Both the position numbers and the translations under genes were made by a program. The notes beneath the pieces were generated by a model. The model saw only the letters and a program-made list of their open reading frames with translations. It ran no database searches and was not told the DNA's origin. This document shows positions 17,116-25,449 of a stretch of 64,000 nt of DNA, in pieces. The stretch's first letter is position 1, and every line of letters starts with the position of its first letter. The stretch is from Allokutzneria sp. A3M-2-11 16 (GTDB taxonomy: Bacteria > Actinomycetota > Actinomycetes > Mycobacteriales > Pseudonocardiaceae), in assembly GCF_024213555.1 (NCBI RefSeq), contig NZ_JANAVO010000001.1, positions 930,001-994,000 of the forward strand, written 5' to 3'.

Positions 17116-18111
17116 TCACCATTCGTGGGCGTCGACCGCTTCGAGCATGCCGAGGAACGCCTTGGCCACCGTCCTCGGCCGCTCCATCTGCGCGACGTGC
17201 CCGGTCCTGGGCAGCACGAGCAGCCTGCCGCGCGGGAGCAGGCGGGCCGTCCGGGGCGCTTTGCGCACGCTGACCAGGCGGTCCTCCGTGCCCCACACCA
17301 CCAGCGCCGGCTTGTCCACCTTGGGCAGCACGGTCCGCCAGACCGACCGGTGCGGCGGCGCCAGCCAGGACCTGATCAGCCCGTACGCGGTCCGGTCCAG
17401 CGCGTCGTTGGCCCAGTGCTGCCCGGCCCGGACGTGGTACTCCTGCTCGGCGAGCGCCCAGCGGCCCTCGGGGATCTCCTCGGTGCTGGCCATCACCAGT
17501 TTGGCCAGCCGCTCGGTGCGCATCCGCGCGGTGATCACCCCGACCTGGCGGCGCATCCTCGGCCCGATCAGCGGCATGTTCATCAGCAGGTAGCGCGGGT
17601 CGGAGACGCGCCGGGGGTCGGGGCGCAGGTCCGGCATGGCGGGCGAGACGAGCGTCAGGGTGCGCACCAGGTCCGGCCGCAGCGCCGCGATCCGCAGCGC
17701 GATCGCCCCGCCGAGGGAGTTGCCGAACAGGTGCACCGGTCCCAGCTCCAGACCGGCCAGGAACTTGATGATCATCGGCACCACGGAGGTGATGTCGTAG
17801 TCGTGGTCCGGCCCCGGCTCGGTCAGCCCGAACCCGGGAAGGTCGATCGCGATACCGGGAAACCTGCTGCCCAGCAGGGCCGCCAGGTCCGTCCAGTTGG
17901 TCGCGGAGCCACCGAGACCGTGGATGTAGAAGGCGGTCGCCGCGCCTGTGGTGCCGCCCTCCGGGCCGGGGGTCTCCCGCACGTGCAGCCGCACGCCGCC
18001 GGAGGTGAGGACCCGGCCCGGCCACCATTCGCGGGACAGGTCGACCTCGGGCAGGGCGGCCCTGGACAGCGGGATCCTGGTCAACGGCGCGCGCTCGGCT
18101 GTCCGGCTCAT
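17116..18111 (-). CDS. Alpha/beta hydrolase
   Basis: 331 residues from ATG 18111 (an ATG at 18141 is also possible; neither has a clear Shine-Dalgarno). The fold is typical: oxyanion HGLGGSATNW, nucleophile elbow GNSLGG, acid in VVWGTEDRLVS, and catalytic His in RTGHVAQMERP. A basic cap domain lies between. The substrate is probably a lipid or small ester but cannot be assigned. Divergent from the FasR-like regulator, which may control it; the 111-base gap contains both promoters. Confidence 0.85.
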   Translation of the reverse strand: MSRTAERAPLTRIPLSRAALPEVDLSREWWPGRVLTSGGVRLHVRETPGPEGGTTGAATAFYIHGLGGSATNWTDLAALLGSRFPGIAIDLPGFGLTEPGPDHDYDITSVVPMIIKFLAGLELGPVHLFGNSLGGAIALRIAALRPDLVRTLTLVSPAMPDLRPDPRRVSDPRYLLMNMPLIGPRMRRQVGVITARMRTERLAKLVMASTEEIPEGRWALAEQEYHVRAGQHWANDALDRTAYGLIRSWLAPPHRSVWRTVLPKVDKPALVVWGTEDRLVSVRKAPRTARLLPRGRLLVLPRTGHVAQMERPRTVAKAFLGMLEAVDAHEW

Positions 18112-18222
18112 GGGACAAAGGATGCCGCGCGGCGGTGACATCTGACTACCAGCGAGTAAGGTCATGACAACCGTGCGGGCGGTGAACCCCGGCGGCACGG
18201 CAGGAGCACGGCTGGAGGCGGT

Positions 18223-18867
18223 ATGACGGAGACGGCGCAGGGCAACGAGCAGGTGGCGCGTGGGGTTCGGCTGCCACGCACGGCCCGCCGGGCGCAGTTG
18301 CTCACGGCGGCGCAGGACGTGTTCGTGGCCAACGGCTACCACGCCGCGGCCATGGACGAGATCGCCGAGCGCGCCGGAGTCAGCAAGCCCGTGCTCTACC
18401 AGCACTTCCCGGGGAAGCTTGAGCTCTACCTCGCGTTGCTGGAGACGCACACCGACGAGCTGGTCCGCCGGGTGCGCGAGGCCATCGAGTCCACCACGGA
18501 CAACAAGCTGCGGGTGCACGCCGCGGTGGCGGCGTACTTCGACTTCGTCGACGGCGAGGGCCAGGCGTTCCGGCTGGTCTTCGAGTCCGACCTGCGCCGC
18601 GAGCCCGCGGTGCAGGACGCGGTGGACCGGGCGACGAGCACCTGCGTCGACACGATCGTCGGCGCGGTCACGGCCGACGCCGGCCTCGACGAGGACCGGG
18701 CGCGGCTGCTGGCGATGGGCCTGGTCGGGCTGAGCCAGGTGACCGCGCGGTTCTGGCTGGACGCCAACCGCGTGGTGCCGAAGCAGGAGGCGATCTCGCT
18801 GATCGCGACCCTGGCCTGGAAGGGCATCGGTGGCGGTTACCCGATGCAGCAACAACAACAGCACTGA
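18223..18867 (+). CDS. fasR: FasR-like TetR family regulator of fatty-acid synthesis
   Basis: 214 residues, GGAGG before ATG 18223. N-terminal TetR helix-turn-helix: [40 protein letters not shown]. The protein tracks the M. tuberculosis FasR (Rv3208) closely along its length ([20 protein letters not shown]-type motif, STTDN, YFDFV, GLVGLS and FWLDAN), and lies in the same neighbourhood between the DUF3152 and DUF3107 genes. FasR senses long-chain acyl-CoA and activates fas-acpS in mycobacteria. The same role here is inference. It has an odd C-terminal MQQQQQH tail. A strong terminator follows. Confidence 0.85.
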   Translation: [214 protein letters not shown]

Positions 18868-18878
18868 CCGAACGGAGA

Positions 18879-18906
18879 AGGGGCGGGCCCGGTGGGGCCC
18901 GCCCCT
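18879..18906. terminator. Bidirectional hairpin terminator
   Basis: AGGGGCGGGCCC / GGGCCCGCCCCT, 12-base perfect arms with a 4-base loop, between the convergent fasR-like gene and the hydrolase ending at 18916. Confidence 0.88.
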
Positions 18907-18915
18907 CATTCGCGT

Positions 18916-19803
18916 CTAGCCGACCGGAACCGCGGACCTGACCATCCCGGCCAGGTGCCGCGCGGCCTCCCGACTGCGCTCCACCGGCACCATGTGCCCG
19001 GCGCCCGGGTAGATCACCAGCTCCGCGCGCGGCAGCTGCTCGGCGATCACCCGTGAGTGCTCCGGCGGGGTGAGCCGGTCCCGGCCGCCGGTCAGCACCA
19101 CCACCGGCACCTCGCTCAGCACCGCCAGCGCCTTCGCCCGGTCGTGCAGCAGCACGTCGCTGAGGAATCCGTGCAGGGTCAACGGGTGCGATCCCGCGAT
19201 GATCTCCGAGGTCTCGCGCAGGTGCACGCGGTCGTAGCCGACGCCGAAGAGCAGCCACCGCAGGTACGGCCGCAGCAGGGCGGGCGGCCCGAGCTTGCGC
19301 ACCCCGCGCCGCTCCAGCAGCTGTCCGTGGACGAGCTGCGCTTTGATCATCGCCCGCGCGACCGGAGCGGGAACGCCCGGCGTCTGCTTGCCGAGGTCAC
19401 CGCTGGAGGTGTTGACGAACTCCACGCCCGCCACCCGCGCCGCGAACAGCTCCGGGTGCCGCTCGGCCAGCGCCATGATCGTCATCCCGCCGATCGAGTG
19501 CCCGGCGAGCACCACCGGACCGGTCGGCACGACCTCGGTCAGCACCTCGGCGAGGTCGTCGGCCAGGTGCGCGATCGTCGTGCTGCCCGGTTCCGGCGCG
19601 GCGGAGTCGCCGTGGCCGCGGTGGTCGTAGCGCAGCACCCGGACCGGGCCGCCGACCTCCTCCGGGAGCAACTGCGCGACACGCGCCCACGTGCGCCTGC
19701 TCAGCGTCCACGCGTGCAGCAGCAACACCGTGACCGGCGCGTCCGGTTCCCCGGTCTCCTCGATGACCAGCCGCGTCCCGTCGCTGGTGGTGAAGGTCCG
19801 CAT
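18916..19803 (-). CDS. Alpha/beta hydrolase, last gene of the AurF-SDR operon
   Basis: 295 residues from ATG 19803 with GGAGG upstream. Motifs: LLLHAWTLSRRTW, YDHRGHGDSA, nucleophile AGHSIGG, acid TGGRDRLTPP and His in GAGHMVPVERS. It resembles lipases/esterases or haloperoxidase-like hydrolases of lipid pathways. It follows the diiron-oxygenase gene by 11 bases and so belongs to the SDR-oxygenase-hydrolase operon; it probably hydrolyses an ester produced or used by those enzymes. Confidence 0.87.
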   Translation of the reverse strand: MRTFTTSDGTRLVIEETGEPDAPVTVLLLHAWTLSRRTWARVAQLLPEEVGGPVRVLRYDHRGHGDSAAPEPGSTTIAHLADDLAEVLTEVVPTGPVVLAGHSIGGMTIMALAERHPELFAARVAGVEFVNTSSGDLGKQTPGVPAPVARAMIKAQLVHGQLLERRGVRKLGPPALLRPYLRWLLFGVGYDRVHLRETSEIIAGSHPLTLHGFLSDVLLHDRAKALAVLSEVPVVVLTGGRDRLTPPEHSRVIAEQLPRAELVIYPGAGHMVPVERSREAARHLAGMVRSAVPVG

Positions 19804-19814
19804 CCGCCCCTCCG

Positions 19815-20717
19815 CTACTTCCCGATGAAGAACGACTTGCGCCACAACCGCATCCCCGGCGCGCCCAGCAGTCCGACCTCGTCGACGAAGGGCACCAGGC
19901 GCTCCGCGGACCACTTCATCGTCTCCTGGTGGTGCGGATTCGACAGCGCGGCCTTGCGGCCGACCTTCGGATCGATCCCCACCGCGCGGTAGACCTCGGG
20001 GTTGATCAGCGTGCGCGAGACGTAGTACGCCATGGCGCCCGCCTGGTACCGGTGCACGGCCAGCTCCGCCTTGGACAGTCCTTCCATGCCGCGCACGATC
20101 TCCTCGCGGGCGTAGCGGACGTGCCGCGCCTCCTCCAGCACGTGGATCCGGTTGATCATCCGGACCAGCGGCTGCACCGACTCGTCGGCCATGGACTCGC
20201 GCTGGATGCGGTCCAGGATCTCCTCGGCGATGAGGATGCCCGCGAACATCGACGGTCCCCAGCCGATCGTCTTCAGGACGCGGCCGAGGAAGTGCGGGGT
20301 GCGCTGCGGCCCGTAGGCGGGGCAGCCGAGGCGCTCGACCGCCCTGGCGAACATGATCGAGTGGCGGCACTCGTCGGCGATCTCGGTCAGCGCGTACTGC
20401 ACGTGCCTGCTGGTCGGATCCATGCTGTAGGTGTGCCTGATCAGCAGCTGCATCAGGATCATCTCGAACCAGATCCCGTTGCTGGCGACGCTGGCGACCT
20501 CGTGCTTGGACAGCTCGATCCGCTGTTCCTCGGAGAGCTGGTCCCATAACTGCGTGCCGTAGAGCGAAACCCGGTTCGGCGGGGTGTAGTAGGCGCCGTC
20601 GACCAGCGGAGCTTCCCAGTCGATGTCGAGGTCGGGGTCGTAGGAGTTCTTCGCCGAGGAGTTCAGCAGCCGCTCGGCCGTCTTCTCCCGGTCCGCGACC
20701 TGTAGTGCACGGCTCAT
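19815..20717 (-). CDS. AurF-type diiron oxygenase
   Basis: 300 residues; ATG 20717 overlaps the SDR stop (ATGA). The helical ferritin-like diiron core is marked by FEMILMQ, EIADECRHSIMF, EEILDRIQRE and EEARHVRYAREE, supplying the Glu/His ligand set of the AurF family (p-aminobenzoate N-oxygenase; also acyl-chain hydroxylases). Actinobacterial members next to SDR and hydrolase genes are usually of unknown substrate, and lipid or xenobiotic oxidation is more likely here than antibiotic biosynthesis, as no such cluster surrounds it. Requires O2 and an electron donor not encoded nearby. Confidence 0.87.
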   Translation of the reverse strand: MSRALQVADREKTAERLLNSSAKNSYDPDLDIDWEAPLVDGAYYTPPNRVSLYGTQLWDQLSEEQRIELSKHEVASVASNGIWFEMILMQLLIRHTYSMDPTSRHVQYALTEIADECRHSIMFARAVERLGCPAYGPQRTPHFLGRVLKTIGWGPSMFAGILIAEEILDRIQRESMADESVQPLVRMINRIHVLEEARHVRYAREEIVRGMEGLSKAELAVHRYQAGAMAYYVSRTLINPEVYRAVGIDPKVGRKAALSNPHHQETMKWSAERLVPFVDEVGLLGAPGMRLWRKSFFIGK

Positions 20718-21559
20718 CGCTTGGTCACCTTCTCCCGATCGGTCCGAATCATTCGTTGTGCCAGCGCCACGGCGTCGTACTCCCCGCGCCGCAGGTCCCG
20801 GCCGTGCCGCGCCAGCACGACGCGGTCGACCAGCGCGGGCAGCGCCCTGGCGAACCTGGTGGTGGCCCCGCCGAGGCGGGTGGTGCCGACGTCCCTCGGC
20901 GGTCTGCGGGCCTCCAGCACCCGCACCGCCGTGTTGATCACGTCTTCGAGCCGCTCCGCGGGCACCTTCCCCTCCAGGGCGGTCCCCGCGGCCTGGCTCT
21001 CGCGGTGGATCGGCGTGCGCACGTAGCCCGGGTAGAGCGTGGTCACGTCCACCGCCGAGCCGTACTCGATGCGCACCGAGTCCGCGTAGGCGACCAGCGC
21101 GCGCTTTGACACGGTGTACGCGCTGGCGAACGGCGCGGTGACGTACGCGAGACCCGAAGCCGTGAACACCAGGCGAGGCCGGTAGCCGCTGGATCGGCTC
21201 TCCAGCAGTGCGGGCAGGGCCGCGGCGGTGACCCGCCAGGCGCCGAGCAGGTTGACCTCGAACGTCCGCCGCACCTTCTCGCCCGGCGGGTCGCCGCTGT
21301 CCACTGGCAGCCCGATGCCCGCGTAGTGCACCACCGCGTCCAGCCCGCCGAGCTGTTCCACCGCGTGGGCGACGGCCACTTCGGTGGCGTCGTCGTCGGT
21401 GAGATCGCAGCTCAGCACGTCTTCGTCGGCGGTGACATCAAGGCCGAGCACCTCGGCCCCGCGCAGCCGCAGCGCGGCCAGCGTGGCACTGCCGAACGCC
21501 CCGGCCGCCCCGGTGACCAGCACCCGGCGCCCGGCGAGAGGGGAGGGAGCAACCGCCAT
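20714..21559 (-). CDS. Short-chain dehydrogenase/reductase
   Basis: 281 residues from ATG 21559 (GGAG nine bases upstream). Rossmann signature VTGAAGAFGSATL, structural NLLGAWR, and active-site YTVSKRALVAYADSVR with the Y-x3-K dyad and an upstream FTAS Ser. Cofactor preference is probably NAD(H) because an Asp (LGLDVTADED) ends beta-2. First gene of the operon SDR, AurF-like oxygenase, hydrolase; divergent from the TetR gene at 21622, the probable regulator. Confidence 0.88.
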   Translation of the reverse strand: MAVAPSPLAGRRVLVTGAAGAFGSATLAALRLRGAEVLGLDVTADEDVLSCDLTDDDATEVAVAHAVEQLGGLDAVVHYAGIGLPVDSGDPPGEKVRRTFEVNLLGAWRVTAAALPALLESRSSGYRPRLVFTASGLAYVTAPFASAYTVSKRALVAYADSVRIEYGSAVDVTTLYPGYVRTPIHRESQAAGTALEGKVPAERLEDVINTAVRVLEARRPPRDVGTTRLGGATTRFARALPALVDRVVLARHGRDLRRGEYDAVALAQRMIRTDREKVTKR

Positions 21560-21581
21560 GCCGCGAACTCCTTCGAATTGT

Positions 21582-21612
21582 GTAACCACAAGTAACAGCT
21601 ACTACTGGTAAC
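21582..21612. promoter_or_regulatory. GTAAC-repeat operator candidate between TetR and SDR operon
   Basis: Three GTAAC copies (21582, 21592, 21608) with the surrounding AGTAACAGCTACTACTGG lie in the 62-base divergent promoter region, one of few AT-rich spots. This is the expected place for the TetR protein encoded at 21622 to bind. The exact dyad is not clear. Confidence 0.4.
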
Positions 21613-21621
21613 GTCCCCGCT

Positions 21622-22365
21622 ATGGCCGGATCTGTCAAGGGCAAGCGCGGACAACCCGACGCCAGGCGGGAGCGCTGGAAGGAGCACCGCAGCGCGCGCC
21701 GGGCGGAGTTCGTCGAAGCCACCATCAGCGCGCTGCGCGAGCACGGCCCGGACGTGGGCATGGACGAGATCGCCGCGGCGGCCGGGGTCACCAAACCCGT
21801 GCTGTACCGGCACTTCTCCGACAAGGCCGATCTCTACGTCGCGGTCGGCCAGCACGCGACGGAGCTGCTGATGGAGCGCCTCATCCCGGCGCTGGAGGAG
21901 CTCGGAACGATCAACGAGATCATCCACCGGGGCATCGACGCGTACCTGTGCACCATCGAGGAGCAGCCGGAGCTCTACCGCTTCATGATCCGCGGCGGCT
22001 TCGCGGACCGGCCGCTGGAGCAGAACCCGGCCACCGCGACCGAGGACATGATCGCCACGAAGCTGGCCCGGCTGCTCGGCGTGTACATGCGGCTGCTGCA
22101 ACTGGACTCCGGCGCGGCGGAGCCGTACGCGTTCGCGCTGGTCGGAGCCGTGGAGAAGGCCGGGGAGTGGTGGTTGGAGCGGCAGTCGATGAGCCGGGAG
22201 AACCTGCGGGACTACCTGGCGCAGATCGTCTGGCACGCCATCGACGGCGCGGCGCGGACGGGCGGGATCGAACTGGACCCCGACCAGCCGCTGGACGAGT
22301 TGGTGCCGCAGGAAGGGGCGCAGTTGACCGTGATCAGGGGCGAGGCGGGAGGCACCGGTGACTGA
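21622..22365 (+). CDS. TetR family transcriptional regulator
   Basis: 247 residues. TetR N-domain: RRAEFVEATISALREHGPDVGMDEIAAAAGVTKPVLYRHFSDKADLY (residues about 25-72), here preceded by a basic tail rich in Arg and Lys. The ligand domain is similar in length to lipid-sensing TetR proteins. Divergent from the SDR operon across 62 bases, so it is the likely repressor of that operon. Its end overlaps the start of the DUF4873 gene by 8 bases, indicating an operon. Confidence 0.87.
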   Translation: MAGSVKGKRGQPDARRERWKEHRSARRAEFVEATISALREHGPDVGMDEIAAAAGVTKPVLYRHFSDKADLYVAVGQHATELLMERLIPALEELGTINEIIHRGIDAYLCTIEEQPELYRFMIRGGFADRPLEQNPATATEDMIATKLARLLGVYMRLLQLDSGAAEPYAFALVGAVEKAGEWWLERQSMSRENLRDYLAQIVWHAIDGAARTGGIELDPDQPLDELVPQEGAQLTVIRGEAGGTGD

Positions 22366-22681
22366 CGAACACGACCACGACGAGGACGGCTACAGCGGTC
22401 CGGCGACCCTGGTCACCAAGGATGGCGAGGCCGTCGTCGAGGTGCGCCTGGCAGGCCACTTCGAACCCATCGACGGCCGCTACCACTGGTACGGCCGGTT
22501 GGCCGCGAACGGCAAGGTGACCGAGGCCGCGGAGAAGCACCGCCGCGCGGTCGTGCTCCGAACCCCGCACGGCGAGGCCGTCGGCGCCCTGTCCGACCAG
22601 GACCCCTGGGGCCGCTTCCGCATCACCGGCCTGGGCCGCCCCCCGTTCGAGGTCCTGGAAACCCTCCCCGACGAGGACTGA
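22358..22681 (+). CDS. DUF4873 domain protein
   Basis: 107 residues from GTG 22358, inside the last codons of the TetR gene. YSGPATLVTKDGEAVVEVRLAGHF, then DGRYHWYGRLA and GLGRPPFEV match DUF4873, a small beta-rich domain of actinobacteria also found fused to monooxygenases. No function is established. The position behind the regulator of an oxygenase operon suggests an accessory role in that pathway. An AT-rich palindrome follows 22 bases after the stop. Confidence 0.82.
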   Translation: MTDEHDHDEDGYSGPATLVTKDGEAVVEVRLAGHFEPIDGRYHWYGRLAANGKVTEAAEKHRRAVVLRTPHGEAVGALSDQDPWGRFRITGLGRPPFEVLETLPDED

Positions 22682-22703
22682 CCGCCCCGCACGGCCGATG
22701 TCC

Positions 22704-22749
22704 CAATGTCTTTTACAAAGAGACACATGTCCCTATGTAAAAGACATTG
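22704..22749. repeat. AT-rich palindromic element
   Basis: Perfect 13-base arms CAATGTCTTTTAC (22704-22716) and GTAAAAGACATTG (22737-22749) around an inner GACACATGTC near-palindrome; the half-sites ATGTCCCAATGT and ATGTCCCTATGT are also direct repeats. It differs sharply in composition from its surroundings. The gap from 22750 to 22938 shows no gene. Confidence 0.8.
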
Positions 22750-22938
22750 ACTTCGTGGGCGTCAGACACCACCAAGCTGATCACCAGCGAACTCCGATCG
22801 TGGCGTCGAAGCCCGATGGAGATGGGTTTCCCCGCCAACTGGGAATCAGAGTCGCTCTGGCGCGGCCTGGCCTGTTCTGGCTGACCTGAGGGACGCGGAA
22901 CGCGGACTGACCGCCCCGGCGGACCGGGGCGGTGAGCC

Positions 22939-24015
22939 TCACTTCAGCTGCCCCGGCTTGAGCCGCTCGGAGGGCCAGGACGGTCCCTTCGGCTTGCCGA
23001 GTTGGCTCGTCTCCGGCACCGGGAGCTTGCCGTCCCACAGGTACTCCACCCGCCGCGCGGATCCCTCCGCTCCGGTCGGGTCGTACTTCGGCTCGTAGCT
23101 CAGCTGCTCGGAGTACGCGGGCAGCAGGGTCTTCGGGTCCAGGTAGAACACCATCTCGGTCGTGCCGGAGCTGTTGCCCATGGGGTAGTAGGGGTGGTCG
23201 TCGAACGAGAGCTTCGTCTGCTGGAACGCCCAGATGAAGATCTGCGACCCCGCCCGTCCACTGCTGGTCTCGACCACGCTGAACACCACCGGGAAGCGGA
23301 CGTACTGCTTGCCCTCCCGAGGGACCACGGTGGGCTTGCCGGGATTGAGGAAGCCCTCCGACTTGTGCAGGTACGCCAGGAATGCCTGCGCCTGCGTCTC
23401 GTTCATCCCACCGGGGAACAGACCGTTGCCGATCTTGCCGCCCATCTCCACCCCCTTGATGGGGTCGCACGGCCCGGCTTCGGCGATGGCGCCGTCGTAG
23501 CGGACCCGGCGCTTGGCGCCGTCGACGCAGGCGTTCGTCTCGTCGAGGAAGTTCATCTTGCGCTGCCGGTAGTCGAACCCGCCCTCGACGATCTTGCCTT
23601 CGTAGGGCTGCCCCGCCAGGTACGGCGCGATCTGGCTGAGCACGACCGACTCGATCCTGGTGTGCACCACGGGCTGGGTGAGCAACGTCGTGATCAGCTC
23701 GTCGAGGAGCTTCTTCGGGTCCATCTTGACGACGTCGGCCTCGGTCCGCTCCTGGCCCTTACCGCCTCCGGCCTGCGACGAGTCCGCTCCACCACCGCCG
23801 AACAGCGCCCAGCCACCGACGCCCAGACCGGCCACGAGCACGACCACCAGCGACACGATCAGGGCCGTCCGTCCCCGTCGCGGCCGAGGCGGTGCCGGGG
23901 GCGGCTGCTGCGGTGGGTACGGGTAGGGCTGCTGCCGCGGGTAAGGCGGTCCGGGCTGGTAGGGCCCCTGCGGGCCGGGCTGTCCCGGCCATCCCGGGCC
24001 CTGAGGTGCGGTCAT
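22939..24015 (-). CDS. Membrane-anchored protein with Pro-rich cytoplasmic N-terminus
   Basis: 358 residues from ATG 24015, with GACAAT seven bases upstream and no Shine-Dalgarno. Residues 1-48 are Pro/Gly/Tyr/Gln repeats (PGPPYPRQQPYPYPPQQ), followed by a basic stretch, one transmembrane helix near 51-73 (ALIVSLVVVLVAGLGVGGWA) and an extracytoplasmic domain of about 280 residues with two Cys. Domain sequence (DPKKLLDELITTLL, VVFYLDP-type strand TTEMVFYLDPKTLLP) is faintly like the LolA/LppX-type lipoprotein folds that bind lipids, but I do not recognise a family with confidence. Confidence 0.72.
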   Translation of the reverse strand: MTAPQGPGWPGQPGPQGPYQPGPPYPRQQPYPYPPQQPPPAPPRPRRGRTALIVSLVVVLVAGLGVGGWALFGGGGADSSQAGGGKGQERTEADVVKMDPKKLLDELITTLLTQPVVHTRIESVVLSQIAPYLAGQPYEGKIVEGGFDYRQRKMNFLDETNACVDGAKRRVRYDGAIAEAGPCDPIKGVEMGGKIGNGLFPGGMNETQAQAFLAYLHKSEGFLNPGKPTVVPREGKQYVRFPVVFSVVETSSGRAGSQIFIWAFQQTKLSFDDHPYYPMGNSSGTTEMVFYLDPKTLLPAYSEQLSYEPKYDPTGAEGSARRVEYLWDGKLPVPETSQLGKPKGPSWPSERLKPGQLK

Positions 24016-24067
24016 GGCGCGGATTGTCACATCGACCCCGGCCGAACGGCCCAGGCTTCAGCCCAAC

Positions 24068-24108
24068 GTGAAGGCCCGCCTCCCCGGTGCGGGGCGACGG
24101 GCCTTCAC
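24068..24108 (-). terminator. Hairpin terminator after DUF3107 gene
   Basis: GTGAAGGCCCG (24068-24078) and CGGGCCTTCAC (24098-24108) form an 11-base stem, with an inner CCCC/GGGG pair in the loop, 11 bases after the DUF3107 stop on the minus strand. Confidence 0.8.
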
Positions 24109-24119
24109 GGTGCGAGGAC

Positions 24120-24347
24120 CTACGGAACGGCGAAGCCGACGCGGCGGACGTCGGCCGCGCCGATCTCGATGTAGGAGACCTTGCTCGCCGGGATGATGAA
24201 GCGCTTGCCCTTGTCGTCGGTCAGGGAGAGCACGCCGCCTTCCCTGCGAAGCGAGTCGGCGACCAGCTCCTCGACCTCGTCCTGAGACAACGCGCTTGAG
24301 ACGACCAGCTCACGCGGGCTGTACTCGACGCCGATCTTGACCTCCAC
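24120..24347 (-). CDS. DUF3107 small conserved protein
   Basis: 75 residues from GTG 24347 with GGAGGT upstream. Matches the actinobacterial DUF3107 family (Rv3208A, TB9.4): EVKIGVEYSPRELVVSS, EVEELVADSLR, LTDDKGKRFIIPASKVSYIEIG. Compact, acidic, no membrane segment. Function unknown; in M. tuberculosis the gene also sits next to the fasR homologue and the DEAD-box helicase, so the neighbourhood is conserved. Confidence 0.9.
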   Translation of the reverse strand: MEVKIGVEYSPRELVVSSALSQDEVEELVADSLRREGGVLSLTDDKGKRFIIPASKVSYIEIGAADVRRVGFAVP

Positions 24348-24457
24348 GCCGACCTCCGTGCTGAAAAGTCCGAATAAGAGACGGTTGCCAGGCTAGTCCA
24401 GGGCGTCCGTGGCCCACCGTGGCACCACCCGGCTTGCGCTGAAGGCGGAACCGGGAA

Positions 24458-25132
24458 TCACCCGAGACCGAGCGCCTGCATCCGCTGCCCGTGGTTGTTC
24501 TGCAGCCTGCGGATCAGCGTGCCGATGCCGGAGAGGTCGCCGGTGCCCCTGATGATCAGCTCGGCGAGGCCGTCGCGCTCCGCGGCGACGTGCTGGGCCT
24601 GGGTGACCGCCTCGCCGAGCAGGCGCCGCCCCCACAGGGCGAGCCGGTCGCGGACCTTGCGGTCGGTCTCGCAGGCGGCGAGGACCTCGCGCTCGGCGAA
24701 GGCGGAGTGGCCGGTGTCGGCGAGCACGTCCAGCACCAGCTGCTTGGTCGCCGGGTCCAGCCACTCGGCGATCTCGCGGTAGAAGTCCGCGGCCAGGCCG
24801 TCGCCGACGTAGGCCTTGACCAGGGACTCCAGCCAGGAGCGCGGGGCGGTGGAGGCGTGGAAGGCGTCCAGCGGGGCCTGGAACGGGGCCATGACCTCCT
24901 CGATGCGCAGGCCGCGCCGGGCGAGGAACTGCTCGAGCTGCCGGTAGTGGCCCATCTCCGCGCCCGCCATCCCGGCCAGCGCGGCGCGCCCGGCCAGCGT
25001 CGGGGCGCTGCGCGCGTCCTCGGCCATCCGGTCGAAGGCAGAGAGCTCGCCGTAGGCCAGCACGCCGATCAGGTCGACGACGCCGGGATCAAGGGGCTCG
25101 GTGTCCGGTTTCTGCAGGTCCGCCTCGGTCAT
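24458..25132 (-). CDS. Ferritin-like protein, MiaE-type fold
   Basis: 224 residues from ATG 25132; TACGCT lies seven bases upstream, consistent with a leaderless mRNA. All-helical, with [12 protein letters not shown] and later [23 protein letters not shown] as candidate carboxylate/His metal ligands, resembling tRNA-hydroxylase-like (MiaE) or rubrerythrin-like diiron proteins. Homologue of Rv3210c by content and neighbourhood. Whether a full diiron site exists is uncertain, because the ExxH pairs are irregular. Divergent from the DEAD-box helicase. Confidence 0.8.
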   Translation of the reverse strand: MTEADLQKPDTEPLDPGVVDLIGVLAYGELSAFDRMAEDARSAPTLAGRAALAGMAGAEMGHYRQLEQFLARRGLRIEEVMAPFQAPLDAFHASTAPRSWLESLVKAYVGDGLAADFYREIAEWLDPATKQLVLDVLADTGHSAFAEREVLAACETDRKVRDRLALWGRRLLGEAVTQAQHVAAERDGLAELIIRGTGDLSGIGTLIRRLQNNHGQRMQALGLG

Positions 25133-25449
25133 GGGAGTGAGCGTATCGGGCAGCGCGGAGCACACCCGGATGGCTGAGCGGACGACGCCGGAGCGTGAGA
25201 CACGTCCTAACGGTATGCGTACAGCGCTGGTCGTCTGGCATTTCCCGGGTAGACTCCCGACCCAGACGCACGACGACTGCCTGAGTGAAGCCGCCGGTGA
25301 TGAGTACATCGCCCGCTCTCCAGGCCGCGTCGGCGACGAAGGTGGCGGAGAGGAACCGTCACCGCGACAGGGCGCGCGTATCGCCTCGTCAAGCCCTCCC
25401 GCGCGGGAGGTCCACCCAGTGGACGCCACGCCGCGGTTGAGCGCCGCTC
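25133..25449. other. Long divergent intergenic region, probable 5' leader of the DEAD-box helicase
   Basis: 317 bases between the ferritin-like and helicase starts. A leaderless-type -10 (TACGCT) serves the minus gene. On the plus strand a TAGACT hexamer (25251-25256) could start a transcript with a leader of about 190 bases containing a CCTCCCGCGCGGGAGG hairpin (about 25396-25411). Long leaders are common for cold- or growth-regulated DEAD-box helicase mRNAs. No convincing protein is seen. Confidence 0.4.

Noticed and set aside
19815-20717. Reading the AurF-like gene as part of an antibiotic biosynthetic cluster
   Set aside because: Its neighbours are SDR, hydrolase and regulators only; no PKS, NRPS or aminobenzoate synthesis genes are near.
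22781-23470. 229-codon minus-strand frame running upstream of 22939
   Set aside because: It overlaps the real membrane-anchored protein in another frame and shows no protein-like features.
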